Origin: Prevotella sp. E13-27
Lineage (GTDB): Bacteria > Bacteroidota > Bacteroidia > Bacteroidales > Bacteroidaceae
Assembly: GCF_023217965.1 (NCBI RefSeq)
Contig: NZ_JALPSC010000002.1
Coordinates: forward strand, 1-64,000
DNA length: 64,000 nucleotides
Direction: 5' to 3'
The number at the start of each line of letters is the position of its first letter. Positions within the stretch are counted from its first letter, which is position 1. A program made the position numbers and the translations under genes. The notes under the pieces were generated by a model. It had not been told where the DNA came from. It saw nothing but the letters and a program-made list of their open reading frames with translations, and searched no databases. Below are positions 42,725 through 51,473 of the stretch, one piece after another.

Positions 42725-44123
42725 GGTGATTGGGCAGATGATGATGGGCGAGGACTTCCTTGGAAAAACCATTCTTGAACCATCAGCCGGGAAAGGAAAC
42801 ATCGTGGACTGGCTTAAAGCGAATGGGGCAGGGAGAGTTATCGCCTGTGAAAAAGACCCGAACATCCGCAAACTGCTTAACGGCAAATGCGAGATTTTAG
42901 CTGATGACTTCCTAACGGTCAAGTCAGAGGACATCAGCCATGTAGACTATATCGTAATGAACCCACCTTTCAGCGAAGGGGCAAAGCATATCCTTCATGC
43001 TTTCGACATTGCCCCTGCTGGCTGTACTGTCATATCACTATGCAACAGCCAGAGCGTGAGCAGTGGGTGGCGTGATGACAAGACCAAACAGAGACTCATT
43101 GAGACTATCGAACTGTATGGCCTCGAAGAGTACCTTGGTAATGTCTTTGACAAGGCAGAACGCAGAACCAACGTATCTGTATCACTCGTCAAGCTCTATA
43201 AGGGCGGTACTGGAGAGAATGAGTTTGCAGACTACTTCTTCTCAGCAACCGACGAGGATCTGGTCAACATGAACCAGGAGGAAGGTATCATGCCCTACAA
43301 CCTAGTCAGGGATTTGGTTAACCGTTATGTTTCAGCCGTGAAGCTCTTTGATGACACATTAGCAGCGGCACAGAAGATTAACGAGATAGCCCAATACCCA
43401 GACGCAGGGGAGTATGACTATCTCCCTGTCAGGTTCGGAACCATAACAGGTGGCTACGACTGCAAAGAGAAGGTTATCACCCATCAGCAGTATAAGAAGG
43501 AATTGCAGAAATACTACTGGCGGCTGATATTCAAGAAGCTGCACATGGAGAAGTATGCGACAAAGCATCTTCGTGAGCAGATTAACAAGTTTATAGAACA
43601 ACAGAAGAACGTGCCTTTTACAATGGGAAACATCTACCGTGTCATCGACATGGTGATACAGACCAACGGACAAAGGATGCAGAAGGCACTACTGGAGGCG
43701 TTTGACCACATCTGTTCGTTTTCAGCAGAGAACTCAACAGCTGGGGAGAAATGGAAAACCAATGCTAATTACATGGTTAACAAGAAATTTATCATCCCCT
43801 ATATGTGCGAAGGCTACTATTATCAGAAAGAAGCAAGGCCAAAACTCTATATGAGGTATGGCGGCTATACTGAGGAAATGGAAGATGTCTGTAAGGCATT
43901 GTGTTTCCTCACGGCTACAGACTACGACAAGCTACCATCCCTGAGAGACTACAGCGACGGGGTGTGTTGGGGAGAGTGGTTCGTATGGGGATTCTTTCGC
44001 TGCAAGGGCTTCAAGAAGGGAACCATGCACTTCGAGTTTCTGGACGAAAACATCTGGTTTAAGTTCAACTACGAGGTGTCGAAGCTCAAAGGCTGGGAAT
44101 TACCCAAGAAGAAAGCAGCATAA
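42678..44123 (+). CDS. N6-adenine methyltransferase with DUF4942 C-terminus
   Basis: 481 aa. The AdoMet motif is ILEPSAGKGNIV (33-44) and the catalytic motif is NPPF (95-98), so the N-terminal 180 residues form an adenine methylase domain. The C-terminal 260 residues resemble DUF4942, which accompanies such methylases in Bacteroidales and phage DNA; LRDYSDGVCWGEWFVWGFFRCKGFKKG is part of it. Role: probably modification of element DNA against restriction. Intact. Confidence 0.86.
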   Translation: MSIFTDNADFYPTPNEVIGQMMMGEDFLGKTILEPSAGKGNIVDWLKANGAGRVIACEKDPNIRKLLNGKCEILADDFLTVKSEDISHVDYIVMNPPFSEGAKHILHAFDIAPAGCTVISLCNSQSVSSGWRDDKTKQRLIETIELYGLEEYLGNVFDKAERRTNVSVSLVKLYKGGTGENEFADYFFSATDEDLVNMNQEEGIMPYNLVRDLVNRYVSAVKLFDDTLAAAQKINEIAQYPDAGEYDYLPVRFGTITGGYDCKEKVITHQQYKKELQKYYWRLIFKKLHMEKYATKHLREQINKFIEQQKNVPFTMGNIYRVIDMVIQTNGQRMQKALLEAFDHICSFSAENSTAGEKWKTNANYMVNKKFIIPYMCEGYYYQKEARPKLYMRYGGYTEEMEDVCKALCFLTATDYDKLPSLRDYSDGVCWGEWFVWGFFRCKGFKKGTMHFEFLDENIWFKFNYEVSKLKGWELPKKKAA

Positions 44124-44148
44124 GTCAAATCTATAAACATCAAGAATT

Positions 44149-44250
44149 ATGAGAAGATCAACAAGATTTCTGCTGAGGGTTGCAATAACAATAGTGGCGT
44201 ATGTGCTACTGACAGACCCTTGGCCATTAAACAAGAAAGAGTATGAGTAA
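44149..44250 (+). CDS. Tiny membrane-like ORF, 33 aa
   Basis: MRRSTRFLLRVAITIVAYV followed by LLTDPWPLNKKEYE: a basic start plus one hydrophobic helix. The stop overlaps the next start (44243). Supported by coupling and layout. Confidence 0.42.
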   Translation: MRRSTRFLLRVAITIVAYVLLTDPWPLNKKEYE

Positions 44251-44458
44251 GAAACAGACAAAGTTTGTGCTACTCCTGGACTATGCAGGAGGTACCCTAA
44301 TCAAGATCCAACTGACAAAGAAAGAACAGGAAGAGTCCCTGGAATACGAGGACTTTGAGGACTTCCTTCACACTTTGGAAGATAAGTATGAATTCCGCTT
44401 GCGTAATTGCGAGTGGATGAGTGTAGACGAAATAACAGAAAGAGAATATGGATTCTAA
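44243..44458 (+). CDS. Unrecognised acidic protein, 71 aa
   Basis: Starts MSKKQTKFVLLLDYAGGT; acidic middle (EEFEDF-like). Overlaps the next gene by 11 bases. No family recognised. Confidence 0.65.
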   Translation: MSKKQTKFVLLLDYAGGTLIKIQLTKKEQEESLEYEDFEDFLHTLEDKYEFRLRNCEWMSVDEITEREYGF

Positions 44459-44816
44459 GAAAGACCCGATGGAGGTACTGAGACAGGAAGTTTCAGACTC
44501 CAAGATGCTTGATTGTTATTTCCACCAGCTTGTACAAGAGAAAGGTGGAATATCAGCAGAGGACATACGAGAGTTTATGACTAACTATGTGATGAAGCAT
44601 AGTGACACAGAAACACTTGTAGATGAATTAGACCTGGAGCATGTCAGAGCTTGTTCAGAATGTGGAAAACCGATGTATGAAGGATTCTGCATTGAGGACG
44701 GTGCTGAATACTATTGCTCCGAGGATTGCCTACATAAGCACCTGTCAGAAGAGGAATACAACGACCTCTATGACGAAGGACGAGGCAGTTCATATTGGAC
44801 TTCATGGTTAGACTGA
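44448..44816 (+). CDS. Small protein with Cys4 zinc-finger-like motif, 122 aa
   Basis: A helical acidic N-terminus (KDPMEVLRQEVSDSKML) is followed by CSECGKPMYEGFC and YYCSEDCLHKHL, a treble-clef-like Zn site resembling that of the 539-aa protein at 31258. No catalytic motif. Stop overlaps the next start (TGATG). Confidence 0.72.
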   Translation: MDSKKDPMEVLRQEVSDSKMLDCYFHQLVQEKGGISAEDIREFMTNYVMKHSDTETLVDELDLEHVRACSECGKPMYEGFCIEDGAEYYCSEDCLHKHLSEEEYNDLYDEGRGSSYWTSWLD

Positions 44817-45142
44817 TGATTATGGAGAATATCAAACGACAACTGGAAGAACTGAAGGAAAAGGTAAAGACTGCCATTGTTTGCCTTACAAAGCAGAATT
44901 GTGAGGTTGAATTGGGTGTACTTCAAATAAGGCAGTCCTTCAGCTACTATGATGAAGAAGTGTATCATGTAGAGAAAGCTTATATCGACCCGGCAAAGGG
45001 TATGGTTAGGCTACAGCTATTTGAGTACGCAGATTCTATCGAACTGAAAGAGTTTTCTGTCGAGGATCAAATTGGGATTTATGAAGAATTGGAAAAGACC
45101 TTCAGGAACCCAAAGTATGATTATCGCATAGAATACTATTAA
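44816..45142 (+). CDS. Unrecognised protein, 108 aa
   Basis: ATG 44816 is chosen because it overlaps the upstream stop. A coiled helix (MENIKRQLEELKEKVKTAI) is followed by a beta-rich acidic domain. Last gene of the long rightward run, before the terminator at 45156-45190. Confidence 0.66.
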   Translation: MIMENIKRQLEELKEKVKTAIVCLTKQNCEVELGVLQIRQSFSYYDEEVYHVEKAYIDPAKGMVRLQLFEYADSIELKEFSVEDQIGIYEELEKTFRNPKYDYRIEYY

Positions 45143-45155
45143 CTATCGAAAGGGG

Positions 45156-45190
45156 AGCATATCGGGAATGCTATGCTTTTCTTTTTTTTC
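45156..45190 (+). terminator. Terminator closing the long rightward run
   Basis: AGCATA/TATGCT stem with a 10-base loop, followed by a T-rich run (TTTTCTTTTTTTT). Strong rho-independent signature. Confidence 0.8.
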
Positions 45191-45274
45191 ATTGCTCAAA
45201 TGTTCAAATATGTGCTGTTTATGGGCGTTTGGAGTTAAAAAAGCATATAAAAGGGGACAGAGAGAGGCATTTTC

Positions 45275-45305
45275 TTGGTTATTTGGAAAAAATACGTTAA
45301 ATTTG
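45275..45305 (+). promoter_or_regulatory. Promoter of the Hsp70/HerA operon
   Basis: TTG at 45275-45277 (-33) and TAAATTTG at 45298-45305 (-7), 20 bases apart, an almost ideal Bacteroidota promoter. Transcription would start near 45312, leaving a leader of about 420 nt. Confidence 0.75.
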
Positions 45306-45640
45306 CAGCCGTTGGCTGCATCCGCTGTTGTAGGGCGGCGAAGCTGGCATACATATAAATGGCGTTTACAACGCTTGACGATACTGCTCTCTAAAACTCG
45401 CACCTTTAGACGGAATCGTTCAGGGCAAAAGCCTCGAAGTTCCTCAGTTGGTTCAAGCAAATGTAGATGCTATGTTGGTATGATTATACCCTATGGGATT
45501 GCTGTGTGTGGTTCCGTTGGATATTCATATAGGCATAGTACACTCTTGCATTTGCTGTCCCGACACTGAGGAAAGGCGAATGCGAGTTGCCTGAGAGCAT
45601 AGACGGACAGCGGAAGTTTGGATGTCTATGCCTTCTTTGT
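45306..45640 (+). ncRNA. Structured leader or small RNA upstream of the Hsp70/HerA operon
   Basis: No credible protein: the only long frame has a poor composition. Hairpins seen: GCAGCC/GGCTGC at the very 5' end (45306-45320), CTTGCATT/AATGCGAG (45545-45586), and a perfect 8-bp stem GCATAGAC/GTCTATGC (45597-45631) followed by CTTCTTTG. The last may terminate a separate RNA of about 320 nt. Either a long regulatory leader or a small RNA carried with the operon. Confidence 0.5.
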
Positions 45641-45734
45641 ATGTATTAGATATAGTTAGTAGTAGTTTGTCTAGTTTGGGCATCGCTAGCATAAATATCG
45701 TCGGAGCAATCTGGCCTAAACTGATAAACTATTT

Positions 45735-46700
45735 ATGGAACATAAGAAAACGCTAAAAGATTTGTTTGAGAGCCGCAAGAACGAGCTTTCAGAGAAACTA
45801 TCAACCCTTTCTCTTCCTAAAGATGCGTCAAAGATCCAATCTGTAGTAACGGATTACTTGAACGACCTGTTTGATTCTGACGGTGAATTTCGCCAGAATT
45901 TAACTCAGTCCGAAGACTTTATCCTTCAGGCTGCAATGTCTTTACTCAATGCCCAACAGTCAATGATTGGGGAGTTCTCTTTGCCTAAGTTTGCAGAGGG
46001 GAAAAAAGATAGTGAAGATAAGCAACAGCCAGAAGGCATACCTGTTTCTAACTTCGGTAGTTCATTAAAGAAAGAACAATATCCTTATGTGGTTGGAGGT
46101 ACAACTGTCGGTGGTGCAGCAGGTGCTTTGATTTTTGGAACCTGGGGAGCCGTATTCGGAGCCATTGCAGGAACAGCATTAGTTCTCTATTATTCTTCTC
46201 AGCTTCCACAAAATTCCAACAAGAATAAAAAGGTTCCACCACAAGCTAGAATCGAAGCAAAGCCTATTGTCAAAGAGCAGAAGATAAACGTAGATGTATT
46301 TACTAATATCGTGGGAAGTATTTGTGATAGTGTTGACACGCTGATACAAACATTCCGTGCTCAGATAAACCGAGTTGTTGACAAATATGAGAGTATTGAA
46401 AAGCCCTCACTTGAACAAGAATATCGTTTCTTGATTGAAGGAATACAGACACTTATCGGCTACAAGCGAACCCATGCAGATGATGATAAATACACGTCAA
46501 AACTGCAAATGCGTATCGAGGATTTAGCTGAAACGCTCGAAAACTACAACTTAACCGTTGAGGATTATACGGAAGAAAACAAGTCCTGGTTCGAGGCAGT
46601 TGAAAGTTCTAAAGTAGATACCCCTAAAATGGTGTACCCTGCAATAGTGAAAAATGGCAGCATTGTCCTTCAGGGCAAGGTGTTCATACCACAAAAATAA
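45735..46700 (+). CDS. Glycine-zipper membrane protein, first gene of the Hsp70/HerA operon
   Basis: 321 aa, family not recognised. Residues 1-115 are helical. Residues about 121-157 form a glycine-zipper hydrophobic hairpin (VVGGTTVGGAAGALIFGTWG, then AVFGAIAGTALVLYY). Then a Lys/Pro linker, and from 185 long helices with likely coiled coil (LEQEYRFLIEGIQTLIGYK). There is no signal peptide, so it would insert into the inner membrane from the cytoplasm or form a pore. The next gene begins 6 bases on. The zipper is shared in kind with both following proteins, which suggests that the three act together at a membrane. Confidence 0.75.
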   Translation: MEHKKTLKDLFESRKNELSEKLSTLSLPKDASKIQSVVTDYLNDLFDSDGEFRQNLTQSEDFILQAAMSLLNAQQSMIGEFSLPKFAEGKKDSEDKQQPEGIPVSNFGSSLKKEQYPYVVGGTTVGGAAGALIFGTWGAVFGAIAGTALVLYYSSQLPQNSNKNKKVPPQARIEAKPIVKEQKINVDVFTNIVGSICDSVDTLIQTFRAQINRVVDKYESIEKPSLEQEYRFLIEGIQTLIGYKRTHADDDKYTSKLQMRIEDLAETLENYNLTVEDYTEENKSWFEAVESSKVDTPKMVYPAIVKNGSIVLQGKVFIPQK

Positions 46701-46706
46701 ACAATT

Positions 46707-48695
46707 ATGGCAGATATTCTTTCAATTATAGATTCACTGTTGGAATATAAAATAGAACAAGAACGCTTTATGAAAGATAATGAGAAAAGGAAAATCGAAT
46801 ATGTGATAGGCATAGACCTAGGTCATGGTGAAACTTCGGCAGCTCTTTGTCCCTTGCAATGGGATGTGCTTCCTAGTCAGTTGGATCCTGCCAAAGATTT
46901 GGAAATGGGTGGAAACAAGAAGGTGATGCCTTCTGCTATCACAATTTTGGATAATGGAAACGCATACATAGGTGATGCTGCTTTCAACCCAGAAGTCCTG
47001 CGGCAAGCTGAGGTAAGAGTCTGTTTCAAGAAAGCACCCAAAGACATTAACGGCGAATCTGAGAAACTTATGATTCGCTTTATGAAAGAGGTTTATAAGA
47101 GAATACGTGAGAACAATTCTGGACTTCTTACAGATACTAACCACTTGGTATATATCGCAACTCCTTCAGGTTGGGACAAGCCTACACAGGATTTGTACCT
47201 TCAGATGGCAAAAGAGGCAGGGCTTCCAATTGCAGGTCTGACAAAGGAATCCCGTGCGGCTTTTGTTCGCGCCCAGCATGACACTACATCTGGAATCGGA
47301 AGAAACGTAGATAAGGGTGCTATCGTTTTTGATATGGGTTCTTCTACACTTGACTTTACCTATATGAACAAGAATCTGCCTAATCTCATTGATTTTGGTT
47401 ATGATTGTGGTGCGTCAGCTGTTGAGAAAACCATTTATGCAGTAAAGCGTGAAGAAGAAGATTGCATCCAGGAGTTTGAAAAAAAGTTTCCAAGACTTGT
47501 TGACTTCCTTGTGTTTGAGGCAAGAAAAGTTAAGGAGCAGATATATATAGACCCAACTCTTCGGGTTAAGAAAACTATCAACTTTGAAGATATTGTTGAT
47601 GACGAGGACTTAGAAGATGAACGCTTTAGATTGGTATTTCAGCCAGGCGATTTGAACGAGCTGCTTACCGAGAAAGGCTATATCCAACAGATTGCCAATG
47701 CTATGGCAGACTACAGAGAAAACCATATCAAGGGACAAAACATTTTTGGTGTATTTATGACAGGTGGAGCCTCTCGAATGGACTTCTTGAAGCCTCTTAT
47801 CTGCAAATACTTCGGAGTAGAAGAAAGCCAGGTCTATAGAGACCAGGATCCTTCTCTTACCATTTCTCAGGGTGTTGCAGAAGTTGCACGTATGGATATG
47901 AGAACTGAAGGAATGGACGAGGGACTTGGCTCTCAGATTGATAAGTTGATAAATGGGAACAAGATATTTGATACTTTCGCAGAGAAGTTTGGTGCAGAGG
48001 CATTTGAACTTGCTACTCAAATCATTGCCACCAATGTTACAATGTACAAGGATATAGAAAATGATGTAAGTATAGATGCCCTTAATTCTTCCATTGAATC
48101 TGACATGAAAGAACACATGGGAGAATTAACATCAAATGTTTCCGAATATGTCAAAAATGCTATTCTTGAATGTACCTCTGACATCAGAAAGAGAGTTGAT
48201 GATATAGTTGCAGTTTATACAAGCCAAGGTAATGACATCAAACTACCCACGTTGAGTGTCCCCAAAATAACAATGGGAAGCATCAGCATTAAGCCTGTTC
48301 TTGACAAGATTGCTAAAGAACTAGCAGAACAAGCTTCTACATGGAGTACAGGCGGTGCATTAGGTGGTGCGGCTGCTGGTGCAGCTATTGGTAGTGTAGT
48401 CCCGTTCTTCGGAACAATAACAGGAGCTTTAATTGGCGGTGCTATCGGAGCCTTTAGCGGTGACAAACCCACTTTGGCCGAAGAAAAGGCAAAGGACAGA
48501 GATCGTGACGAGCGACTAAAGATTTTCAATGTTGTTGATTCCGAATGGGAGGACATCAAGAAAAATGTTCAGAACACGATTAACAAGAATGTAAAAGGAA
48601 ACAACAAGATTCGTGAGGTTGTTAAGAAGGTGACTTCCGACTATCTTACTGCATATAAGGATAGTCTGCAAAGTTCAAGAATACTCATTGACTAA
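46707..48695 (+). CDS. Hsp70/actin-fold ATPase with C-terminal glycine zipper
   Basis: 662 aa. The nucleotide-binding domain is visible: phosphate-1 GIDLGHGETS (about 35-44), phosphate-2 VFDMGSSTLDFTY (about 207-219) and the adenosine motif MTGGASRMDF (about 350-359). The canonical substrate-binding domain of DnaK is not recognisable. Instead comes a helical region, a glycine zipper at about 548-586 (GGALGGAAAGAAIGSVVPFF and GALIGGAIGAFSG), and a basic helical tail. It is therefore a divergent Hsp70-like protein, not DnaK. It lies between the zipper protein (6 bases) and the HerA-type ATPase (11 bases). Function unknown; a membrane-coupled chaperone or motor is an inference. Confidence 0.82.
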   Translation: MADILSIIDSLLEYKIEQERFMKDNEKRKIEYVIGIDLGHGETSAALCPLQWDVLPSQLDPAKDLEMGGNKKVMPSAITILDNGNAYIGDAAFNPEVLRQAEVRVCFKKAPKDINGESEKLMIRFMKEVYKRIRENNSGLLTDTNHLVYIATPSGWDKPTQDLYLQMAKEAGLPIAGLTKESRAAFVRAQHDTTSGIGRNVDKGAIVFDMGSSTLDFTYMNKNLPNLIDFGYDCGASAVEKTIYAVKREEEDCIQEFEKKFPRLVDFLVFEARKVKEQIYIDPTLRVKKTINFEDIVDDEDLEDERFRLVFQPGDLNELLTEKGYIQQIANAMADYRENHIKGQNIFGVFMTGGASRMDFLKPLICKYFGVEESQVYRDQDPSLTISQGVAEVARMDMRTEGMDEGLGSQIDKLINGNKIFDTFAEKFGAEAFELATQIIATNVTMYKDIENDVSIDALNSSIESDMKEHMGELTSNVSEYVKNAILECTSDIRKRVDDIVAVYTSQGNDIKLPTLSVPKITMGSISIKPVLDKIAKELAEQASTWSTGGALGGAAAGAAIGSVVPFFGTITGALIGGAIGAFSGDKPTLAEEKAKDRDRDERLKIFNVVDSEWEDIKKNVQNTINKNVKGNNKIREVVKKVTSDYLTAYKDSLQSSRILID

Positions 48696-48706
48696 TCTGT
48701 AATAGT

Positions 48707-51466
48707 ATGGATAATGAACTGCAAGCATTTGAGCCAGCCGCCAAAGCTTTAGCAGCAACGGCTGTTTCGCAAAGTCTCTCGTTCTGTATGGAGCGTAAAT
48801 ACCTCCAGAACATTACAGACGAGGAAAACCAGTTGTTTGATATAAAAGCCATCCCCTCAACATCAACAACACAGGCTACATGGATTGAGATTCAACAGGT
48901 AGGTAGACCCTTAGAAAAGTCTGCTGAAAGCTGTTTTACGGCCATCCAGAAAATCCTTTATTCATGTTTCCTTCCCAAAGAAATGCAGCTTCTATTCCTA
49001 GTCACAGGCAATGGCAAGGAAAACAAGCTCTATTTGGGACTTCGTTCACCACACAAGGCACTACCTCCTAAAAATATGGTGAAAAACTTAAATGAATTCA
49101 TAAAAGGGGTATGGCCAGGGTTGCAAACAAAGGTGATAAGTGAGGACGATTCGGCTTTGGAGAAATTCAAGGAAAACGTAAGAAACGAAACCTATGAATA
49201 TACCTATGCCCTGACTGGAATCCCCTCAATGGACACTCAATACAAGACTCTATATCCTGCTACTATCGACAAACTCATTGCAGGTACTAACCAATGCAAG
49301 AATTTCGCCTACTTGGTTGTAGCTGACCCTATTGTTCCTAGTGATGCGGAGGGAATGTTGTACCAATGTAGGGAAATGAATGGTCAGGCAGAATCGTTGA
49401 AGTCAATGAATGTAACTGAAGGGCTGTCAAGTGGCACCTCTACAACACAGAGTACATCACATACTGACGGCACATCCCAAAGTCACAGTGTAAGCATATC
49501 CAAAAAAGATTTCACTAAGGTTGGCAAGGTTGCAATGGCAGCTACAGGTTTAGGTGCTGCTGCTTCATTCTTCCCTGCTGCTGGTGCAGTATTGGAAGGC
49601 GTGACCGATGCAGCGGGGGCGGTTGCAACTGGAGCTATGAGTTTGATGGGATTTGCTATGGCCTCTAATGTGATAACAGGTCTCATGCCTCAGAAAACTG
49701 TTTCTGATACAGAGGGGACTAGCTCTAGTGACACGACTTCCACTTCTTTCGGAACAAACGAAAGCAAGTCTCAGAGCATAAGTAGAAATATCGTGAATAA
49801 ACATATAGAAGCTGTATCTGAGCATCTTTTCTATCATTCAAAGAGAATTGAGACTGGAAAGGCTATCGGACTATGGAAGGTTGGCACATATATAATGGCA
49901 GACAAGAAATCCGACTTACAGGGAGCCGGGCTTCAACTACGCTCTATACTCAGCGGACAGGAAACCATCTTTGAGCCGATCCGAATACATGATATTACAA
50001 GCGTCCTCGAAGCAGAACAAGAAAAAGGGCATAGCTACAGAGAGCTAACCATTGGCAATTTGGCTTCTCCTGTTATCACAGTAAACAATGTGACTGGTAA
50101 GATATTTGAGCATCCACTAGGTGAACATTTCAAAGAACTTAAAACGGTTCTCACCACAAAGGAATTGTCCTACCTCATAAATTTTCCCCTACGCTCAGTT
50201 CCCGGCATTAGCGTGGTAGACAGTTCACCAGAGTTCAACCTTAATCCACAAGAGGAACAGAATGGAAAGGGAGATATTGGTTTTGGCAAACTATTATATG
50301 GAGGATCTGAAACGAACCTAACATATAGCATACCTATGAACCAGCTTACCAGACACACATTGGTTTCTGGAATAAATGGTAGCGGAAAGACAAATACTAT
50401 TCAGGCTGTTCTTAATCACATGGAGGAAATACCATTCTTAGTGATTGAGCCTGCAAAGACTGAATATGTGGATTGGGCGTTGGACTATAATAAAAAGCAT
50501 CCAGACAAACCTATAGACATCTATATACCGGGTTGTAAAAAGTACAAAGGCGATTTTGTCCCCAAGGCTCTTCGTCTAAATCCCTTTGAACTAGTTTGGC
50601 TAAATAAGGAGCAAGAAGTGAATGTACTGACACACATTGACCGCTTGAAGTCTACATTTGCTTCTGCTTTCCCCATGTATGATATTCTCCCCGTGCTGAT
50701 GGAGGATCTAATCTATACAGTATATCAGCAGAAATCTACAGACTGGCTTAATAGTGAACCTGTGTTTGGAAAGACAATGTTCCCGACGTTAAACAGCATG
50801 AGCGTTTGTGTAGACCAGGTGATAGAACATCGTCAATATGAGGATAAGGTGCAGCGTAACATGAAAGCCTGTCTCAACACCCGAATAGACAGCCTAAAAA
50901 GAGGATGGAAAGGCGAAATGCTGAATACCACTAAATCTACAGCATGGCAAGATTTGTTCCAGGGCAGATGTGTAGTAAATCTATCGTATGTAGGTGATGA
51001 TGTTGACAAAGCTTTCTTTATGGCTTTGCTCCTTCAGTTCCTATATGAGTATCGTTCAGCCCAAGCAGAAATCGGCGAGGTTGACTATAACGAGAATGGT
51101 TGCAAGCATTTGACAGTCATCGAGGAGGCACACCGTGTAATGTCAAGATGTGAGAACCAAGAATTGCCCCAGTATAAATCGGCAATGATGTTCAGCAATA
51201 TGTTATCTGAAATTAGAGCCTATGGTGAAGGGTTAATCCTTGTTGATCAAGTGCCAACAAGATTGATTCCAGATGCAATCAAGAACACGAACTTGAAAAT
51301 CACTCACAGGCTTGTCGCAGAAGATGACTGCAAGGCCATCGGTGAATCAATGGGATTAAGTGACGAACAGCGTAAGGTTATCCCTAAATTGCTGACGGGA
51401 CAGTGTATTGTTTCCAGTTCACTATCGACTGGAACCTATTGGGTTAAAGCAGACAAAGTAAAATGA
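48707..51466 (+). CDS. HerA/FtsK-type ATPase with hydrophobic Gly/Ala segment
   Basis: 919 aa. The C-terminal ATPase domain has Walker A SGINGSGKTNTI (about 553-564) and Walker B LTVIEEAHRV (about 801-810), with the DUF87/HerA pattern FLVIEPAKTEYVDW after Walker A and ILVDQVPTRLIPDAIKNTNL near the end. The N-terminal half is unknown. Residues about 268-328 are Gly/Ala-rich and hydrophobic, flanked on both sides by Ser/Thr-rich stretches (SSGTSTTQSTSHTDG and SSSDTTSTSFGTNES). Members of this fold pump DNA or, rarely, other polymers. The segment hints at membrane association. Third gene of the operon; the metallopeptidase gene follows after 7 bases. Confidence 0.86.
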   Translation: MDNELQAFEPAAKALAATAVSQSLSFCMERKYLQNITDEENQLFDIKAIPSTSTTQATWIEIQQVGRPLEKSAESCFTAIQKILYSCFLPKEMQLLFLVTGNGKENKLYLGLRSPHKALPPKNMVKNLNEFIKGVWPGLQTKVISEDDSALEKFKENVRNETYEYTYALTGIPSMDTQYKTLYPATIDKLIAGTNQCKNFAYLVVADPIVPSDAEGMLYQCREMNGQAESLKSMNVTEGLSSGTSTTQSTSHTDGTSQSHSVSISKKDFTKVGKVAMAATGLGAAASFFPAAGAVLEGVTDAAGAVATGAMSLMGFAMASNVITGLMPQKTVSDTEGTSSSDTTSTSFGTNESKSQSISRNIVNKHIEAVSEHLFYHSKRIETGKAIGLWKVGTYIMADKKSDLQGAGLQLRSILSGQETIFEPIRIHDITSVLEAEQEKGHSYRELTIGNLASPVITVNNVTGKIFEHPLGEHFKELKTVLTTKELSYLINFPLRSVPGISVVDSSPEFNLNPQEEQNGKGDIGFGKLLYGGSETNLTYSIPMNQLTRHTLVSGINGSGKTNTIQAVLNHMEEIPFLVIEPAKTEYVDWALDYNKKHPDKPIDIYIPGCKKYKGDFVPKALRLNPFELVWLNKEQEVNVLTHIDRLKSTFASAFPMYDILPVLMEDLIYTVYQQKSTDWLNSEPVFGKTMFPTLNSMSVCVDQVIEHRQYEDKVQRNMKACLNTRIDSLKRGWKGEMLNTTKSTAWQDLFQGRCVVNLSYVGDDVDKAFFMALLLQFLYEYRSAQAEIGEVDYNENGCKHLTVIEEAHRVMSRCENQELPQYKSAMMFSNMLSEIRAYGEGLILVDQVPTRLIPDAIKNTNLKITHRLVAEDDCKAIGESMGLSDEQRKVIPKLLTGQCIVSSSLSTGTYWVKADKVK

Positions 51467-51473
51467 GTAGGCC

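Noticed and set aside
20904..45142. Prophage
   Set aside because: Phage-like DNA-metabolism genes are present, but I recognise no capsid, portal, terminase, tail or lysis gene.
45168..45569. A 133-codon rightward frame in the leader of the Hsp70/HerA operon
   Set aside because: Composition is odd (Cys/Arg/Ser-rich, no domain), it starts inside the T-run of a terminator, and a promoter and hairpins lie within it. More likely non-coding.
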